In this document: piece after piece, positions 24,771 to 33,833 of the stretch | Layout of the letters: the number at the start of each line of letters is the position of its first letter | Numbering within the stretch: position 1 is the stretch's first letter | Assembly (NCBI RefSeq): GCF_000718015.1 | Contig: NZ_JODY01000002.1 | Location: 1 to 64,000, forward strand | Origin: Streptomyces catenulae | Lineage (GTDB): Bacteria > Actinomycetota > Actinomycetes > Streptomycetales > Streptomycetaceae | Length of the DNA stretch: 64,000 bases | Reading direction: 5' to 3' | Notes under the pieces: model-generated | Databases searched by the model: none | What the model was told of the DNA's origin: nothing | What the model saw: the letters and a program-made list of their open reading frames with translations, nothing else | Translations under genes and position numbers: made by a program

Positions 24771-25427
24771 TCACTCGGCGGTCGTCCGGTCGCCCTCCAC
24801 GCCGGTGTCCAACGCCCCCGCCGGAAGGCCGAGTTCGCGTTCGGCGGTGGTCTGGGCCATGCGGGTCACCGCGGCGGGGCGGTCGGAGGTGTCGGTGTTG
24901 GCGTGGGCGCCGAGACCGTCGATGACGACCAGGATCCGGATCATCGTCACGTACGGGTCGTCGGTGCGGAACTCCCCCCGGTCGACGCCGTCGCGGATCA
25001 CCGACTCCAGCCGCTCGCGCCAGGCGGCCTCCTGGTCGCCGACGCGGGTGCGCAGGACCGGGCGGTAGCGGCTGAGGTGGCGGGCGTTGATCCACAGGCG
25101 GCTGACGCCGTCGTAGGCGGGGCCGGTGGCGCGGGCGAAGAACCGGGTGAGGCTCTCGGTGGGGGTGGTTGCGGTGCGGTCGGCGGGCAGCAGGACGTCC
25201 AGTTCGGCCCGGGCGGCGCTGCCGAACGCCTCCGCCACCAACTCCTCGACCGACGGGAAGTAGTGGCCGATGAGTCCGGGGCGCACGCCCAGGTCGTCGG
25301 CGATCCGGCGCAGGGTGATGCACTCCAGGCCGTCGGCGAGGGCCACGGCGGCGGACGCCGCGACGATCTCGGCCCGCCGGGCGTCGGGGGACTTGCGGGT
25401 GCGCTTGCGCGGGACGGTGGACGACAT
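24771..25427 (-). CDS. TetR-family transcriptional regulator
   Basis: A 218-residue TetR regulator. The N-terminal DNA-binding domain has RRAEIVAASAAVALADGLE and LRRIADDLGVRPGLIGHYF (helix-turn-helix near residues 40-60). The rest is the helical ligand and dimer domain with a SLTRFFARATGPAYDG entry. ATG 25427 has no Shine-Dalgarno sequence and lies exactly where transcription from the upstream TTGCAC/TAGCGT promoter should begin, so the mRNA is probably leaderless. The gene is divergent from an SGNH hydrolase, its most likely target. The ligand is unknown. Confidence 0.9.
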   Translation of the reverse strand: MSSTVPRKRTRKSPDARRAEIVAASAAVALADGLECITLRRIADDLGVRPGLIGHYFPSVEELVAEAFGSAARAELDVLLPADRTATTPTESLTRFFARATGPAYDGVSRLWINARHLSRYRPVLRTRVGDQEAAWRERLESVIRDGVDRGEFRTDDPYVTMIRILVVIDGLGAHANTDTSDRPAAVTRMAQTTAERELGLPAGALDTGVEGDRTTAE

Positions 25428-25433
25428 ACCGCG

Positions 25434-25462
25434 ACGCTATTGACTGCCTCCCGGCGGTGCAA
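25434..25462 (-). promoter_or_regulatory. Promoter of the TetR gene (leaderless)
   Basis: On the minus strand TTGCAC (25462-25457), a 17-nt spacer and TAGCGT (25439-25434) place the transcription start 7 nt downstream of the -10, at 25427, the first base of the TetR start codon. Confidence 0.55.
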
Positions 25463-25537
25463 ACCGCGGGCCGCCCGCCCCGTGCCCCGCGCGGGAATTG
25501 GTGTGCGCATCCGGAAAACAATTGACAAGGTGGTGCC

Positions 25538-26767
25538 ATGACCCCTCAGCACGACGACACCGCAGGTCCGGGCGGTACGCCGAACCTGCTCACCGTTCCA
25601 CTCACCGAGTCGCTGCTGCGCGGCGCCCTCGATGTGGAGCGCACCGCGCACGGACTGCTGCCGCACCGGCTCCCCGCCCGCGCCCGCGCGCAGTTCGCCG
25701 ATGCGCAGCTCTCCCTCGCGGAGTCGCAGCCCTCCGGCGTACGGCTGGTGTTCCGCACCCGGGCCACCACCGTCGAACTGGACACGCTGCGCACGAAGAT
25801 GGCGTACGTGGGCGCGCCGGAGCGGCCGGACGGCGTCTACGACCTGGTGGTGGACGGGCGGCTCGTCGCGCAGGGGTCGACCGGCGGCGGCAACGTCCTG
25901 CTGGTGGACATGGCCTCCGGTTCGGCCGAGACGAAGCCGGGGGAGCCCGGCACGGTGCGCTTCGCGGGGCTGCCCGAGGGCGCCAAGGACGTCGAGATCT
26001 GGCTGCCGTACAACGAGATCACCCAGCTCGTGGCGGTGCGCGCGGACGCGCCCGTGGAGCCGCGGCCCGCGCGCGGGGCGCCGGTCTGGCTGCACCACGG
26101 CAGCTCCATCAGCCACGGTTCGAACGCCGCGAGCCCCACCAGCACCTGGCCCGCGCTGGCCGCCTCGCTGGGCGGTGCGGAGCTGGTCAACCTGGGTCTG
26201 GGCGGCGGCGCGCTGCTCGATCCGTTCACCGCCCGGGCGATGCGGGACGCCGCGGCGGATCTGCTCAGCGTCAAGATCGGCATCAATCTCGTCAACGCCG
26301 ATCTGATGCGGCTGCGCGCCTTCACCCCGGCGGTCCACGGCTTCCTCGACACGATCCGCGAGGGCCACCCGACCGCCCCGCTGCTGGTGATCTCGCCGAC
26401 GTTCTGCCCGATCCACGAGGACACCCCGGGCCCCAGCGCCCCGGACTTCGAGAACCTCTCCGGCGGGCAGTTGCAGTTCAAGGCCACCGGCAGTCCCGCC
26501 GAGCGGAGCGCCGGGAAGCTGACGCTCCGCGTCATCCGGGAGGAGCTGGCCCGGATCGTGCGGCAGCGCGCCGCCGGGGATCCGCGGCTCTTCCTCCTCG
26601 ACGGGCGGGAGCTGTACGGCGAGGCGGACTTCGCCGAGCTGCCGCTGCCCGATCAGCTCCACCCGGACGCCGCCACGCACCGCCGGATGGGCGAGCGGTT
26701 CGCGGCGCTGGCGTTCGGCCCCGGCGGCGCGTTCGCCGGTGCGGGGCGGCCCGTCGGCGCGGAGTGA
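25538..26767 (+). CDS. SGNH/GDSL hydrolase
   Basis: A 409-residue esterase/lipase-like protein. The N-terminal third (to about residue 170) is a beta-rich domain found in two-domain SGNH carbohydrate esterases (GVRLVFRTRATTVELDT). The catalytic domain has block I as WLHHGSSISHG, with S189 as nucleophile, glycine in NLGLGGGALLD as oxyanion block II, and block V DQLHPD with D372 and H375. A classical GDSL motif is changed to GSSIS, as in some actinobacterial members. There is no signal peptide, so it should be intracellular. ATG 25538 follows AAGGTGG. It is divergent from a TetR gene that probably controls it; the substrate is unknown. Confidence 0.87.
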   Translation: MTPQHDDTAGPGGTPNLLTVPLTESLLRGALDVERTAHGLLPHRLPARARAQFADAQLSLAESQPSGVRLVFRTRATTVELDTLRTKMAYVGAPERPDGVYDLVVDGRLVAQGSTGGGNVLLVDMASGSAETKPGEPGTVRFAGLPEGAKDVEIWLPYNEITQLVAVRADAPVEPRPARGAPVWLHHGSSISHGSNAASPTSTWPALAASLGGAELVNLGLGGGALLDPFTARAMRDAAADLLSVKIGINLVNADLMRLRAFTPAVHGFLDTIREGHPTAPLLVISPTFCPIHEDTPGPSAPDFENLSGGQLQFKATGSPAERSAGKLTLRVIREELARIVRQRAAGDPRLFLLDGRELYGEADFAELPLPDQLHPDAATHRRMGERFAALAFGPGGAFAGAGRPVGAE

Positions 26768-26778
26768 GCCGCCGACGG
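26751..26778. terminator. Candidate terminator between convergent SGNH and UbiD-like genes
   Basis: A 9-bp inverted repeat (26751-26759 with 26770-26778) with a 10-nt loop overlaps the SGNH stop codon and ends 11 bp before the UbiD-like stop. Confidence 0.5.
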
Positions 26779-26789
26779 GCCTGGTGCCG

Positions 26790-28280
26790 TCAGCGGTAGC
26801 CGTACGTCGCCCACTCCGCGACGATGCGGCGGCGCAGCTCCGGCGGGTAGGAGGTGGCGAACGACGCGGTGACCGCGCGGGAGGTGCCGTCGAGCTGCCC
26901 GGGCAGCAGACAGCAGGTCACCGACTTCCCGCCGTGGCCCGCGGCGACCTCCTCGGGGGTGAGGTAGGGCACCAGCGGGATGCCGGGGGCGTCCGGGTAG
27001 GTGTGGGTGCCGGTGCCCGGGTGGCTGCGGGTGGCGAGCGCCCAGACGACCTGGCGGATGTCGGTGATGTCGATGTCGTCGGTGACCAGCAGCACCTTGG
27101 GGACGAGCCAGCCCGCGTGCGAGCCGAACAGCACACGGGCGACGGTGTCGGCCAGCTCCCGTTCGGTGGTCCGCATCCGGCGCAGCCCCGCCCGGTCCAG
27201 GGAGACCACCAGCCAGCAGGTGGCGGCTTCGTAGGAGCACCAGGCGAAGTCGACGGGGAGTCCGGCGGTGCGGAGGGTGTCGAGGGCGGTGGCGGAGATC
27301 ATCGTGCCCCAGATGGTGTGGTTCTCCTCCGGCGGCAGGCCCGCGACGCAGACCGGCAGCACCGGGCGGTCGCGGTGGGTGAGCGTCTCGACGTGGAAGA
27401 CGGGCTGCGGGCGGCTCTCCCCGAAGGAGTAGCCGTGGTACTCCCCCATCGGCCCCTCGGGCGCCGTCTCGTCGGCGCTGAGGTAACCCTCCAGCACGAT
27501 CTCGGCGTTGGCGGGGACGTACAGGTCGTGGGTCTCCGCCCGGACGACCTCGACGGGGCTGCCGGTGAGCGCGCCGACGTAGCCGTCCTCGCCGACGTGT
27601 GCGGGCAGCGGCATCCCGGCGGCGGCGAGCGCGGCGGGCGGGGCGCCCAGCACCATCGCCCACGGGGTGCGCAGCCCCTTCTCCCGCCACATCGCGTGGA
27701 TCATGCCGAGGTGTTGCTGCGGCATGGCCGGTCCGACGAGGGTGGTGGGGCCGTGCAGCATGGTGCGGGCGACGGACCAGCTGGTCCAGGAGGCGTCCGG
27801 GGTGCGGACGATGTGGAAGCCGTAGGTGCCGAGGTAGCGACCGCCGTCCTCCTGGTGGAGCAGCGGGACGGGGAGCGCCGTCAGGTCGAGGTCGGCGCCG
27901 CGCACCACGTTCTCCTTGCAGGGTCCGTCGGTGACGGTGACCGGCGGGAGCGGGGCGGTGTGCATCGCGGTGATCAGTTTCTCGACGACGGTGCGCGGGG
28001 TGGCGTCCCGGTCGAGTCCGGCGTGGGCGGCGAGGCGGCCGTAGGCGCCCTTGTCCGGGGTGCTCATCCCGGCGGGCGCGCCGAGGAGGCGGAAGCCCGG
28101 GGTGCCGGTGGTGAGGTCGGTGAAGAGCGGGGCGGGGGCATGTGTCTCGTAGGCGCGGCGGGTGACGGCGCCCGCTTCGAGGTGCGGGTCGACGGGGCGG
28201 CCGACGGGGACGGCGTCGCCGGTGGCGAGCAGGGTGTCGAGGAAGTCACGGAAGTTGAGGGCGGGGCCGTGCTGGGTCAT
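26790..28280 (-). CDS. UbiD-family decarboxylase
   Basis: A 496-residue member of the UbiD family, enzymes that use prenylated FMN to decarboxylate (or carboxylate) aromatic, heteroaromatic or alpha,beta-unsaturated acids in the cytoplasm. Diagnostic stretches are EGYLSADETAPEGPMGEYHG (the catalytic glutamate region), VPLLHQEDGGRYLGTYG and LPPEENHTIWG; VTDDIDITDIRQVVWALATR is the conserved C-terminal strand-helix. ATG 28280 is preceded by GGAGAAG; the frame open to 28388 crosses a tandem repeat. No UbiX prenyltransferase is encoded nearby, so the cofactor must come from elsewhere in the genome. The AraC-type gene is divergent and may sense the substrate, likely a phenolic or pyrrole acid. Confidence 0.88.
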   Translation of the reverse strand: MTQHGPALNFRDFLDTLLATGDAVPVGRPVDPHLEAGAVTRRAYETHAPAPLFTDLTTGTPGFRLLGAPAGMSTPDKGAYGRLAAHAGLDRDATPRTVVEKLITAMHTAPLPPVTVTDGPCKENVVRGADLDLTALPVPLLHQEDGGRYLGTYGFHIVRTPDASWTSWSVARTMLHGPTTLVGPAMPQQHLGMIHAMWREKGLRTPWAMVLGAPPAALAAAGMPLPAHVGEDGYVGALTGSPVEVVRAETHDLYVPANAEIVLEGYLSADETAPEGPMGEYHGYSFGESRPQPVFHVETLTHRDRPVLPVCVAGLPPEENHTIWGTMISATALDTLRTAGLPVDFAWCSYEAATCWLVVSLDRAGLRRMRTTERELADTVARVLFGSHAGWLVPKVLLVTDDIDITDIRQVVWALATRSHPGTGTHTYPDAPGIPLVPYLTPEEVAAGHGGKSVTCCLLPGQLDGTSRAVTASFATSYPPELRRRIVAEWATYGYR

Positions 28281-28320
28281 ACGGGTCTTCTCCCGGCGGA
28301 GGGGCGGGCGCGGCGGAGCC

Positions 28321-28365
28321 GTGCGGGGGCGGAGCCGTGCGGGGGCGGAGCCGTGCGGGGGCGGA
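28321..28365. repeat. 16-bp tandem repeat upstream of the UbiD-like gene
   Basis: The unit GTGCGGGGGCGGAGCC occurs at 28321-28336 and 28337-28352, with a partial third copy at 28353-28365. It lies 40-85 bp upstream of the UbiD-like start in the divergent promoter region, so it may affect promoter spacing or regulator binding. Confidence 0.8.
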
Positions 28366-28495
28366 CGTCGCGGCGCCGGATGGAACACTTTCGGACAGGG
28401 CGGCGCGGTCGGCCGCCGCGTCCGGCGGCGGTCGGTGCGGTCAACTCACGCTAGGCACGGCCGAGGCGGCGGCCGGTGTACGCTCCGGACGCATC

Positions 28496-29404
28496 ATGCG
28501 CAGAAACGGACAGGTTGCGGGGCGGGCGGCGGGCGGGATCGCCGAGGTGGCGTTCCCGGTGACGCCGGGCGGGCCGCCGGGCGTGGAGGTCACCGATCCC
28601 GCGGGGCTCGCCGCGCTCACCGGCCGGTGGGGCGTGGCCGCGGGCGCGCCGCTGCGGCCCGGCTTCCATCTGCTGGTCACCGTCGGGTCCGGGGAACTGC
28701 ACTGCTCCGTGGACCTCACCCCGTGCACGGTCGCCGCGGGCGGCTGGCTGTGGGTGCGGCCGGGGCAGGTACTCACGTTCGCCTCGGACCCCGCGGCGGC
28801 GCGGGGGACGGTCGTCCTCTTCCAGCCGGGGTTCCTGGACGCCGCGACCGCCGGTGCCGCGCAGGTGGAGCGGCGCGCCTGGCGGCTGCCGCTCACCCCG
28901 GCGGAACCGGCCGCCGGTCAGCTGCGGGCCACGCTGGAGATGCTGGAGGGCGAGTACCGGCGGCTGACGGATCTGCCGCTGGAGGTCCATGTCGAGGTCG
29001 TCCGGCATCTGCTGGCGGTGCTGGTGCTGCGGCTGTCCCAACTGCCGGGCGGGGTGCGGCGGGAGCGGGCCGGAGGTGAGGTGTTCGACCGCTTCCGGCG
29101 AGCGGTGGAGCGGGACTTCACCCGCAGTCACCGGGTCGAGGACTACGCGCGGGCGCTGGGCTACAGCGTGCGGACGCTGACCCGGGCGACGGACGCCGCG
29201 ACGGGCTGTGGCGCGAAGCGGTTCCTCGACGACCGGATCCTGCTGGAGGCGAAACGGCTGCTGGTCCACTCCGATCTGCCGTCCGCGGCGATCGGCGAAC
29301 GGCTCGGATTTCCCGGTGCCGCCCTCTTCACCCGCTTCTTCCGGCTGCGCGCCGGAGCGACCCCGGTGGCGTTCCGCGAGCGGGCGCGGGGGACGGCGGG
29401 ATAG
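28496..29404 (+). CDS. AraC-family transcriptional regulator
   Basis: A 302-residue regulator. The N-terminal half is a cupin-like effector domain (PGFHLLVTVGSGELHCSVD, GWLWVRPGQVLTF). The C-terminal 100 residues carry two helix-turn-helix motifs typical of AraC proteins: VEDYARALGYSVRTLTRA and SAAIGERLGFPGAALFTRFF, with the usual GATPVAFRERA ending. ATG 28496 was chosen because the effector domain begins soon after; the longer frame from 28337 reads through the tandem repeat. It is divergent from the UbiD-like gene and probably its activator. It also lies just upstream of the NRPS cluster in the same direction, so a role there cannot be excluded. Confidence 0.88.
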   Translation: MRRNGQVAGRAAGGIAEVAFPVTPGGPPGVEVTDPAGLAALTGRWGVAAGAPLRPGFHLLVTVGSGELHCSVDLTPCTVAAGGWLWVRPGQVLTFASDPAAARGTVVLFQPGFLDAATAGAAQVERRAWRLPLTPAEPAAGQLRATLEMLEGEYRRLTDLPLEVHVEVVRHLLAVLVLRLSQLPGGVRRERAGGEVFDRFRRAVERDFTRSHRVEDYARALGYSVRTLTRATDAATGCGAKRFLDDRILLEAKRLLVHSDLPSAAIGERLGFPGAALFTRFFRLRAGATPVAFRERARGTAG

Positions 29405-29834
29405 CGGTGACGCGGCCGAAAATGCCTGTTCCGGGGCGTCGTGGGCCCGGATCCGGTTCACCAACAGTCGGCTTCGCGTCACCGAATGCGACTTGAACCT
29501 CCTGCCATTGACACCCGCTCACGTGTTGATCAATCATCACTGAGGTCGTAGGAACGAGCTTTCGACTCATTCCGCCCGATACCGACCCCCGCACCAGCGG
29601 TGCCACGGCGACCGAGCACGTACGTGGCGGGCGGACACCGGCCGCTCGTTCCCGCCGGTCCGTCCGGCGGACAGATATCCGGCGCCGCCGCCCGCCACCC
29701 GGCACGCCGGGCTCCGCGGGCCGGAGCCACCGCCCCCTCGGAGCGTCACCGACCGTCCCCCTCGACGCCACACCCGTCGGCACGCCCCGCCGCCTCCGAC
29801 CCCCTCCCCCACAGAGGAAAGAGATGGTTTCCCG
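29405..29834. other. Upstream region of the NRPS cluster
   Basis: These 430 bases contain no gene I can support. The first part is notably less G+C-rich than its surroundings and holds the candidate promoter described at 29508-29537 and a TTGATCAA palindrome (29526-29533). The untranslated leader from there to the NRPS gene would be close to 300 nt. Confidence 0.6.
29508..29537 (+). promoter_or_regulatory. Candidate promoter of the NRPS cluster
   Basis: TTGACA (29508-29513), a perfect -35 consensus, is followed after 18 nt by AATCAT (29532-29537), which matches four of six -10 positions. The spacer includes the palindrome TTGATCAA. It is the best promoter upstream of the three-gene biosynthetic operon. 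Confidence 0.5.
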
Positions 29835-29838
29835 GTGA
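29824..29838 (+). other. Four-codon leader ORF overlapping the NRPS start
   Basis: ATG 29824 opens the frame MVSR and stops at TGA 29836-29838, which overlaps the NRPS start GTG 29835-29837 as GTGA. GAGG (29814-29817) is 6 nt before this ATG but 17 nt before the GTG, so ribosomes should initiate at the mini-ORF and re-initiate on the NRPS gene. Alternatively the spacing to GTG is simply poor and another start is used. Confidence 0.4.
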
Positions 29839-32800
29839 CACAGACCTTCGCTCATCGCCACAGCGGCCCCTCCGACGCGGTGCGGCCCTCCCGCGGGGAA
29901 GCCGCCGTGCCGGGAGAGGGGGTGCCGCGGCCGCTGTCCCCCTCACAGCGCCGCCTGTGGGTGCTGAGCCAGTTGGAGGGGGCCGAGGACGCCTACAACG
30001 AGCCGCTCCCCTACCGGCTGCGGGGCCCGCTCGACACGGTGGCGCTGCGCCGGGCGCTGGACACGGTCGTGGCGCGGCACGAGATATGGCGCTCCCGCAT
30101 GGTGGCGGTCGACGGTGAGACGTACCAGATAGCGGCGCCCGCCGAGGTCGGTCTCCCGATGGTCACGCTCGATCTGTCGGACGAGAACCCCTCGGAGGAG
30201 CGGCTCGCCGAGGTGCTCCGGGCGGAGTCGGCCGTCCCGTTCGATCTGAGCACCGGCCCGCTCGCCCGCGGTCTCCTCGTCCGGCTGGCGCCGGAGGACC
30301 ACGTCCTGATGGTGACGGTCCATCACATCGTGATCGACGGGGCGTCCCAGATCATCCTGATCAACGAATTGAACGCGCTCTACGCGGCGTTCCTGGCCGG
30401 TGCGGACGATCCGCTGCCGCCGGTGTCCCGGCAGTTCGCCGACCACGCGGCCGATCAGCTCGCCCGGACGGCCGACGCGGAGGTCGTCGCGCAGGAGGCG
30501 TACTGGCGCAAGCACCTGGCGGACGCGCCGCCGGTGCTGGAGGTGCCCACCGACCGGCCGCGCCCGCCCCGCCAGGACTTCACCGGCGACCAGGTCGTGC
30601 TGGGGCTGGACGCGCGGACGACCGAGGCGCTGCGGCAGGCGGCGCGGGAGCACGGTGCCTCGCTCTTCGCCGCCGTGCAGAGCGGCTGGGCGGTGCTGCT
30701 GTCGCGGCTGTCCGGGCAGACGGACATCGTTGTCGGCATCCCGAGCGCCAACCGCCGCGGGCGGGACGCCGACGACGTCATCGGCTTCTTCGCCAACACC
30801 CTTCCGCTGCGCAGCGATCTGTCCGGCGATCCCACCGTCGCCGAGGTGCTGCGCCGGGCCCGCGCCGGGATCCGGGGCGCGCTGATCCACCAGGAGCTGC
30901 CGCTGGAGCGCGTGGTGGAGCTGGTCAACCCGCTGCGCAGCACCGCCCACACCCCGCTGTTCCAGACGACGCTCTCCTGGACCCCGGCGCTCGGCACGCT
31001 GCTGGAGCTGCCGGGGCTGACCGCGGAGAAGCTGAAGCTCCCCTTCATCGCCGCCAAGTTCGATCTGATGCTGATGGTGACCGAGGAGGACGGCTGCCTC
31101 ACCGGCCATCTCGACTACGCCACCGCGCTGTTCGACCGGGCGACGGCGGAGCGGTACGCCCGCTACCTGGAGCGGGTGCTGACGCAGATGGCCGCCGCGC
31201 CCGGGCGGACCATCGGTGAGCTGGAGCTGCTGGACGAGGCGGAGCGCCGGTGGCTGCTGGAGGACTGGGACGCCACCCGCGGCGACGGCGCGGTGCCGCT
31301 CGCCGCGCCCGCCTCGCTGGTCGCCCGCTTCGACGCGCAGGTCGCGGCCCGTCCCGGCGCCACGGCGGTGGAGTGCGCGGGGCGGCGCCTGGACTACGGC
31401 ACGTTGGCGCGGCGGGCGGAGCGGCTGGCCGCCGCGCTGGTCGCCCGTGGGGTGCGGCCCGGTCAGCTCGTCGGGCTGCACGCCGGGCGGACGCCGGAGC
31501 TGGTGGTGGGGTTGCTCGGCATCCTGAAGGCGGGCGCCGCGTTCCTGCCGCTGGACCCGGGGCAGCCGGACGCCCGGCGCGCCGCGATGATCGCGGACGC
31601 CGCCCCGGCGCTGGTGCTCACCGACCGCGCCGACGCGCCCGACGGCCATCTGGACCTGCGGAGCGTCGAGGCGGCGGGCGACCCGGAGAAGGCGCCGGTG
31701 GTGACCACGGGGCCCGAGGATCTGGCGTACGTCCTCTACACCTCCGGTTCGACCGGGCGGCCCAAGGGCGTGGCGGTCACCCACCGCAGTGTGCTGAACC
31801 TCTTCGACACCTGGCTGGACCGGTTCGGGCCCACGCCCGGTGAGGCGACGTCCGCATGGTCGGGCATCGGCTTCGACGCGATGGTCCACGAACTGCTGCT
31901 GCCGCCGACCACCGGCGCGGAGCTGCACCTCGTCCCCGACGGACTCCGCGGCGACCCGGACGCGTTGCTGACCTGGATGCGTGAGCACCGCATCGTCCAG
32001 GCGTTCCTGCCGCCCGCCTACGTCCGCTGGATCGACGAGGCGCCCGGCGAGCGGCTGGCCGGGCTGGCGCTGCGGCAGTTGCTGACCGGCGTGGAGCCGC
32101 TGCCCGAGAAGGCGCTCCACCGGATGACGGAGGCGCTGCCGGGGCTGCGGATCTGTTACGGCTACGGGCCGACCGAGGCCACCACCTACAGCACCGCGTA
32201 CACCGATCCGCGGCCGCTGGACCGCTCGTGCCCGATCGGCCGGCCGCTGGGCAACACCCGGCTCTACCTCCTCGACGCGCGGATGCGTCCGGTGCCGCCG
32301 GGGGTGCCGGGTGAGGTCTGGTTGGGCGGCGCCTCGCTCGCCGCCGGGTACCACGGGCGCCCGGATCTGACCGAGGAGCGGTTCCGGCCGGATCCGTTCG
32401 TCCCGGGTGGCCGGATCTACCGCACCGGCGATCTGGCGCGGCGGCTGCCCGACGGCAACGCGGAGTTCCTGGGCCGTGGCGACGACCAGATCAAGCTGCG
32501 CGGCTTCCGGATCGAACCGCGCGAGGTGGAGACGGCGCTGCTGGCGCTGGACGGGGTGCGGGAGGCGACGGTCCTCGCCGACCGGGACGACGCCGGTGAC
32601 CTGCGGCTGGTGGCCGCCCTCGGGCGGGGCGACGCCGCGCCGCGCCGCGCCGACGAGTGGCGCACCGCGCTCGCCCGCCACCTGCCCGACCACATGATCC
32701 CGGCGCTCTTCGTGGAGTTCCCGGTGCTGCCGCTCAACCGCAGCGGCAAGGTGGACCGTAAGGCGCTGCTGGCGGCGGCGCACGCGGCGCCGTCGCAGGT

Positions 32801-33833
32801 GAACACCGCGGCGCCGCGCGACCATGTCGAGCTGGCGCTGCACCGGATCTGGCAGGGCGTGCTGCTGCGCCCGTCGATCTCGGTCACCGACAACTTCTTC
32901 GACATCGGCGGCACCTCCGTCTCCGCGATCAAGGTGGCTTCCGCCGTCCGTGAGGAGTTCGGCCGGACGCTGCCCATCCGCGATCTGCTGAGCCATCCGA
33001 CGATCGAGGCGCTGGCCGGACGGCTGCGCTCCGACGCGTCCGGGCAGCCCGGCAGCAATCTGATCGAGTTCCGGCCGGGCGACGGGCGGCGGGTGGTCTG
33101 TGTGCACCCGGCGGGCGGCACCGCCTTCTGCTATCTGCCGCTGGCCACCGCGCTGCCGCCGGAGACCGGCGTCGTCGGCATCCAGTCGCCCGGTCTCAAC
33201 GCCGGGGAGGAGCCGCTGCCGTCGGTGGAGGCGATGGCCGAGGAGTATCTGCGGCTGATCGAGGTGCGCGCGGACGAGACGCTGGTGCTGTGCGGGCTCT
33301 CGTACGGCGGGCTGGTCGCCCATGCGATGGGGCGGCTGCTGGCGGAGTCCGGGCACCGCGGGGTGAGCGTGGTGCTGCTCGACACCCGCGGCACCGACGA
33401 CCCGGAGGCGCGGGCGGCGGTCACCCCCGTGGACGCCGATGAGTTCCGGGCGAAGCTGGTGCGGTTCAACGGGATGTACCCGGGCATCGAGGACGCGCAG
33501 ATCGACCGGTACCTGCGGGTCTACAACCACAACCGGATGACCGCCCGTGACTACGAGGTCCCGTCGACCGGTGCCCGGCTGGTGTTCGTCCAGGCGACCG
33601 AGGAGGACGAGGACCCGGCGACCGTGCGGGAGGTGCGGGCGTTCTGGGAGCGGCGGGCCGACGGCGGGCTGGTGACCGAGCCGGTGGCGTGCGGCCACTG
33701 GGACATCCTGGAGGGCGCGCAGCTGCCGCGGGTGGCGGAGGTGATCGCCGCGGAGCTGGCGCGGCTGCCGCAACCGGCGCCGCCGACCGCCCCGGACGCC
33801 GCGGACCCCGGCTCCGCCGGAGGTGCGGCGTGA
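29835..33833 (+). CDS. Non-ribosomal peptide synthetase, C-A-T-TE (detoxin/rimosamide-type)
   Basis: A 1332-residue single-module NRPS. The condensation domain (about 33-470) has an intact HHIVIDG (H163, H164, D168). The adenylation domain (about 500-970) has YTSGSTGRPKG, GYGPTEATT, YRTGDLARR and NRSGKVDRK. From the A4-A6 region I read the specificity code as DAHFLGGTYK, not one I know but similar to codes for branched hydrophobic residues such as Val. The carrier domain is FFDIGGTSVSAIK (S1028 carries phosphopantetheine), and a type I thioesterase follows with GLSYGGLV (S1156) and CGHWDILEG. It is the first gene of the cluster; the hybrid synthetase starts 74 bp downstream. In detoxins a valine unit is joined to the detoxinine core, and this enzyme is the candidate for adding it (inference). 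A leader mini-ORF overlaps its GTG start. Confidence 0.93.
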   Translation: MTQTFAHRHSGPSDAVRPSRGEAAVPGEGVPRPLSPSQRRLWVLSQLEGAEDAYNEPLPYRLRGPLDTVALRRALDTVVARHEIWRSRMVAVDGETYQIAAPAEVGLPMVTLDLSDENPSEERLAEVLRAESAVPFDLSTGPLARGLLVRLAPEDHVLMVTVHHIVIDGASQIILINELNALYAAFLAGADDPLPPVSRQFADHAADQLARTADAEVVAQEAYWRKHLADAPPVLEVPTDRPRPPRQDFTGDQVVLGLDARTTEALRQAAREHGASLFAAVQSGWAVLLSRLSGQTDIVVGIPSANRRGRDADDVIGFFANTLPLRSDLSGDPTVAEVLRRARAGIRGALIHQELPLERVVELVNPLRSTAHTPLFQTTLSWTPALGTLLELPGLTAEKLKLPFIAAKFDLMLMVTEEDGCLTGHLDYATALFDRATAERYARYLERVLTQMAAAPGRTIGELELLDEAERRWLLEDWDATRGDGAVPLAAPASLVARFDAQVAARPGATAVECAGRRLDYGTLARRAERLAAALVARGVRPGQLVGLHAGRTPELVVGLLGILKAGAAFLPLDPGQPDARRAAMIADAAPALVLTDRADAPDGHLDLRSVEAAGDPEKAPVVTTGPEDLAYVLYTSGSTGRPKGVAVTHRSVLNLFDTWLDRFGPTPGEATSAWSGIGFDAMVHELLLPPTTGAELHLVPDGLRGDPDALLTWMREHRIVQAFLPPAYVRWIDEAPGERLAGLALRQLLTGVEPLPEKALHRMTEALPGLRICYGYGPTEATTYSTAYTDPRPLDRSCPIGRPLGNTRLYLLDARMRPVPPGVPGEVWLGGASLAAGYHGRPDLTEERFRPDPFVPGGRIYRTGDLARRLPDGNAEFLGRGDDQIKLRGFRIEPREVETALLALDGVREATVLADRDDAGDLRLVAALGRGDAAPRRADEWRTALARHLPDHMIPALFVEFPVLPLNRSGKVDRKALLAAAHAAPSQVNTAAPRDHVELALHRIWQGVLLRPSISVTDNFFDIGGTSVSAIKVASAVREEFGRTLPIRDLLSHPTIEALAGRLRSDASGQPGSNLIEFRPGDGRRVVCVHPAGGTAFCYLPLATALPPETGVVGIQSPGLNAGEEPLPSVEAMAEEYLRLIEVRADETLVLCGLSYGGLVAHAMGRLLAESGHRGVSVVLLDTRGTDDPEARAAVTPVDADEFRAKLVRFNGMYPGIEDAQIDRYLRVYNHNRMTARDYEVPSTGARLVFVQATEEDEDPATVREVRAFWERRADGGLVTEPVACGHWDILEGAQLPRVAEVIAAELARLPQPAPPTAPDAADPGSAGGAA

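Noticed and set aside
28321..28365. CRISPR-like repeats
   Set aside because: Units are directly adjacent 16-bp tandem copies without spacers, and no cas gene is present.
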